A stretch of DNA of 6,598 nt, taken from JBEVMS01 sp040508515 (GTDB lineage Bacteria; Pseudomonadota; Gammaproteobacteria; Xanthomonadales; Rhodanobacteraceae). The position numbers and the translations under genes were made by a program. Each line of letters opens with the position of its first letter. Within the stretch, counting starts at the first letter, position 1. Shown one piece after another: positions 5,037 to 6,598 of this stretch. The stretch covers positions 1 to 6,598 of the forward strand of contig JBEVMS010000049.1 of NCBI GenBank assembly GCA_040508515.1, written 5' to 3'. A model generated the notes under the pieces. It ran no database searches, was not told the DNA's origin, and worked only from the letters and a program-made list of their open reading frames with translations.

Positions 5037-6584
5037 ATGAAATTATCGTTCGCTAAAAAACTGTGGCTGCCGCTGGTCTTGAGCTTATTTTGTCTCGCTG
5101 GACTGGCAGTCTTCAATGCATACCAGATCAAGCAGATCCAATTGAGTGAGCGGCGCAGCGATCTGCAGCATGTTTCTCAAATCGCCATCGGCATCATCGC
5201 CTCGCTGGGCGAGCAAGCCAGCCAAGGCAAACTCTCGGAAAAAGATGCCAAACGATTGGCGATAGAGAGCGTGCGCACCATGCGCTATGGGCAGAATGGT
5301 TATTTTACTTTGTTCGACGACCAAAAAATTCTGATGCATCCCATCGAGCCGCAACGTATCGGCAAGGGCGTGGGTGAGTTCAAAGACATCAACGGCGTTT
5401 ATTTATACAAGGTCGCTATTGCCATTATCAAGAATGAAGGCCAGGGATTCGAAGACTACGCGTTTCACAAGCCGGGTGAAACTGTCGCCAGTGCCAAATT
5501 GGGATACAACATTTCTTACCGCCCGTGGGGCTGGATTCTCCAATCGGGCGCCTATGTGGATGACATTGATGCCGATTTTCTTAAGCGTCTTTATCAGAAC
5601 CTGGGAATCCTCATAGTACTCGGAGCAGTGCTTTCGGTCGTGGTGGCCATGCTTAATCGCGGCATTATTCGTTCGCTGGGCGGTGAACCGGGCTATGCCA
5701 TCGCCATGGCGAATCAGATCGCCCAAAGCGATCTAACGGGCACAATCGAGTCTAAGCCTGGTGATAACACCAGTTTACTTTTTTCCATGAAGAGCATGCA
5801 GGAACAGCTAAGGCGAACGATTGAAACCATACGTTACTCGGTTAATACCATCGCCTCAGCAACCGGCCAAATCGCTGCCGGCAACCAGGATCTCTCACGA
5901 CGTACCGAAGAGCAGGTTTCCTCTCTGGAAGAGACTGCCGCCAGCATGGAAGAGCTGGCCGCCACGGTGACTCAGAATGCCGATAACGCACGGCATGCGG
6001 ATTTACTGGCCAAGCAGGCGGTGGGCGTGGTCGGTGAAGGCAGCATGGCGATATCACAGGTGGTAGAAACAATGCAGGGGATTCAAACCAGCTCCGATCA
6101 CATCGCAGACATCGTTGGTATCATTGAAGGTATCGCTTTTCAGACCAATATCCTGGCGCTGAATGCTGCCGTCGAGGCCGCGCGCGCCGGTGAGCATGGG
6201 CGCGGTTTTGCGGTAGTTGCCACGGAGGTGCGCTCGTTGGCGCAACGATCAGCCACCGCCTCGAAGGAAATCAAAGGCCTGGTCGAGGAATCCCTTGAAC
6301 GCGTGCGCACGAGCGCCGGTTACGTCGAGAACGCCAACGCGAAGATGCAAGCCATCATGCAGGCGATCACCCGAGTTACTGACATCATGGGTGAAATCGC
6401 AGCCTCCTCGCATGAACAAAGCAGCGGCATCGGACAAGTCAGTCTGGCCGTCACGCAGATGGACGCCATTGCCCAACAAAACGCCGCCCTGGTCGAACAG
6501 GCCACGGCCGCGGCGCACTCGCTGGAGTCCCAAGGCTACGCGTTGCGATCCTCCATTGCGATGTTCAAGTTGCAAGATGCCTGA
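5037..6584 (+). CDS. Methyl-accepting chemotaxis protein with sCache sensor domain
   Basis: A membrane chemoreceptor that signals through CheW and CheA to the flagellar motor. The protein has 515 residues. TM1 is at about 9-28, a periplasmic single-Cache (sCache_2-like) sensor at about 31-180, TM2 at about 189-206, HAMP at about 208-262, then the cytoplasmic coiled coil. The sensor shows RYGQNGYF (83-90), LMHP (99-102) and WGWILQSGAYVDDID (165-179), typical of this Cache type; characterised relatives bind small carboxylic acids, but the ligand here is unknown. SLEETAASMEELAATV (296-311) is a methylation helix, and the tip covers GIAFQTNILALNAAVEAARA (365-384). The C-terminus ends MFKLQDA, with no NWETF-type tether for CheR. 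I chose ATG 5037 because MKLSFAKKLWLPL is a normal receptor start; GTG at 5016 would add seven residues. Only a weak GGA precedes the ATG. Style and composition resemble betaproteobacterial receptors, hinting at transfer. Confidence 0.95.
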   Translation: MKLSFAKKLWLPLVLSLFCLAGLAVFNAYQIKQIQLSERRSDLQHVSQIAIGIIASLGEQASQGKLSEKDAKRLAIESVRTMRYGQNGYFTLFDDQKILMHPIEPQRIGKGVGEFKDINGVYLYKVAIAIIKNEGQGFEDYAFHKPGETVASAKLGYNISYRPWGWILQSGAYVDDIDADFLKRLYQNLGILIVLGAVLSVVVAMLNRGIIRSLGGEPGYAIAMANQIAQSDLTGTIESKPGDNTSLLFSMKSMQEQLRRTIETIRYSVNTIASATGQIAAGNQDLSRRTEEQVSSLEETAASMEELAATVTQNADNARHADLLAKQAVGVVGEGSMAISQVVETMQGIQTSSDHIADIVGIIEGIAFQTNILALNAAVEAARAGEHGRGFAVVATEVRSLAQRSATASKEIKGLVEESLERVRTSAGYVENANAKMQAIMQAITRVTDIMGEIAASSHEQSSGIGQVSLAVTQMDAIAQQNAALVEQATAAAHSLESQGYALRSSIAMFKLQDA

Positions 6585-6598
6585 CCTAGGCGTGCTGG

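Noticed and set aside
4721..5131. 136-codon minus-strand frame overlapping the chemoreceptor start
   Set aside because: It covers the sigma-28-like promoter, the leader and the first ~30 receptor codons and has no recognisable features.

Overview
The window is 6.6 kb of GC-rich proteobacterial chromosome carrying five genes: the 5' end of ftsK and complete ald (both minus strand), then trxB, a FemAB-like/GNAT N-acyltransferase (COG3146/DUF482 type) and a methyl-accepting chemotaxis protein (all plus strand). The order ftsK, ald, trxB, acyltransferase together with the protein sequences points to Gammaproteobacteria of the Xanthomonadales/Lysobacterales, possibly the Rhodanobacteraceae (Dyella, Luteibacter, Frateuria). 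That placement is from memory of gene order and protein style, not from a search.

Layout. Bases 1-737 (minus) encode the four-helix membrane anchor of FtsK and run off the left edge. Bases 865-1929 (minus) encode alanine dehydrogenase. A 228-base divergent promoter region separates it from trxB (2158-3159, plus), thioredoxin reductase. After a 94-base gap containing a GC-rich hairpin comes the acyltransferase (3254-4486, GTG start). Its first ~300 codons have the same high GC as the genes to the left. Its last ~110 codons drop to about 50% GC and open with about 25 residues that interrupt a normally continuous conserved motif. A gene-free stretch of about 550 bases (4487-5036, roughly half GC) is rich in perfect short inverted repeats. 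It ends in a good match to a flagellar sigma-28 (FliA) promoter. Bases 5037-6584 encode a two-TM chemoreceptor with an sCache-type sensor, HAMP and a cytoplasmic signalling hairpin.

How it fits together. The left two thirds are housekeeping: chromosome segregation at the septum, alanine/pyruvate interconversion and thiol redox. The right third differs in base composition and holds a sensory gene that appears to be controlled with the flagellar/chemotaxis regulon. The simplest reading is that the segment from about 4154 to at least 6598 has a different history, acquired by recombination whose left edge lies inside the acyltransferase gene.

I found no RNA genes, CRISPR array, recognisable transposase, attachment site or obviously new multi-gene system. 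The points most worth checking are the break inside the acyltransferase, the sigma-28 promoter and hairpin leader of the chemoreceptor, and the inverted repeats in the gap.
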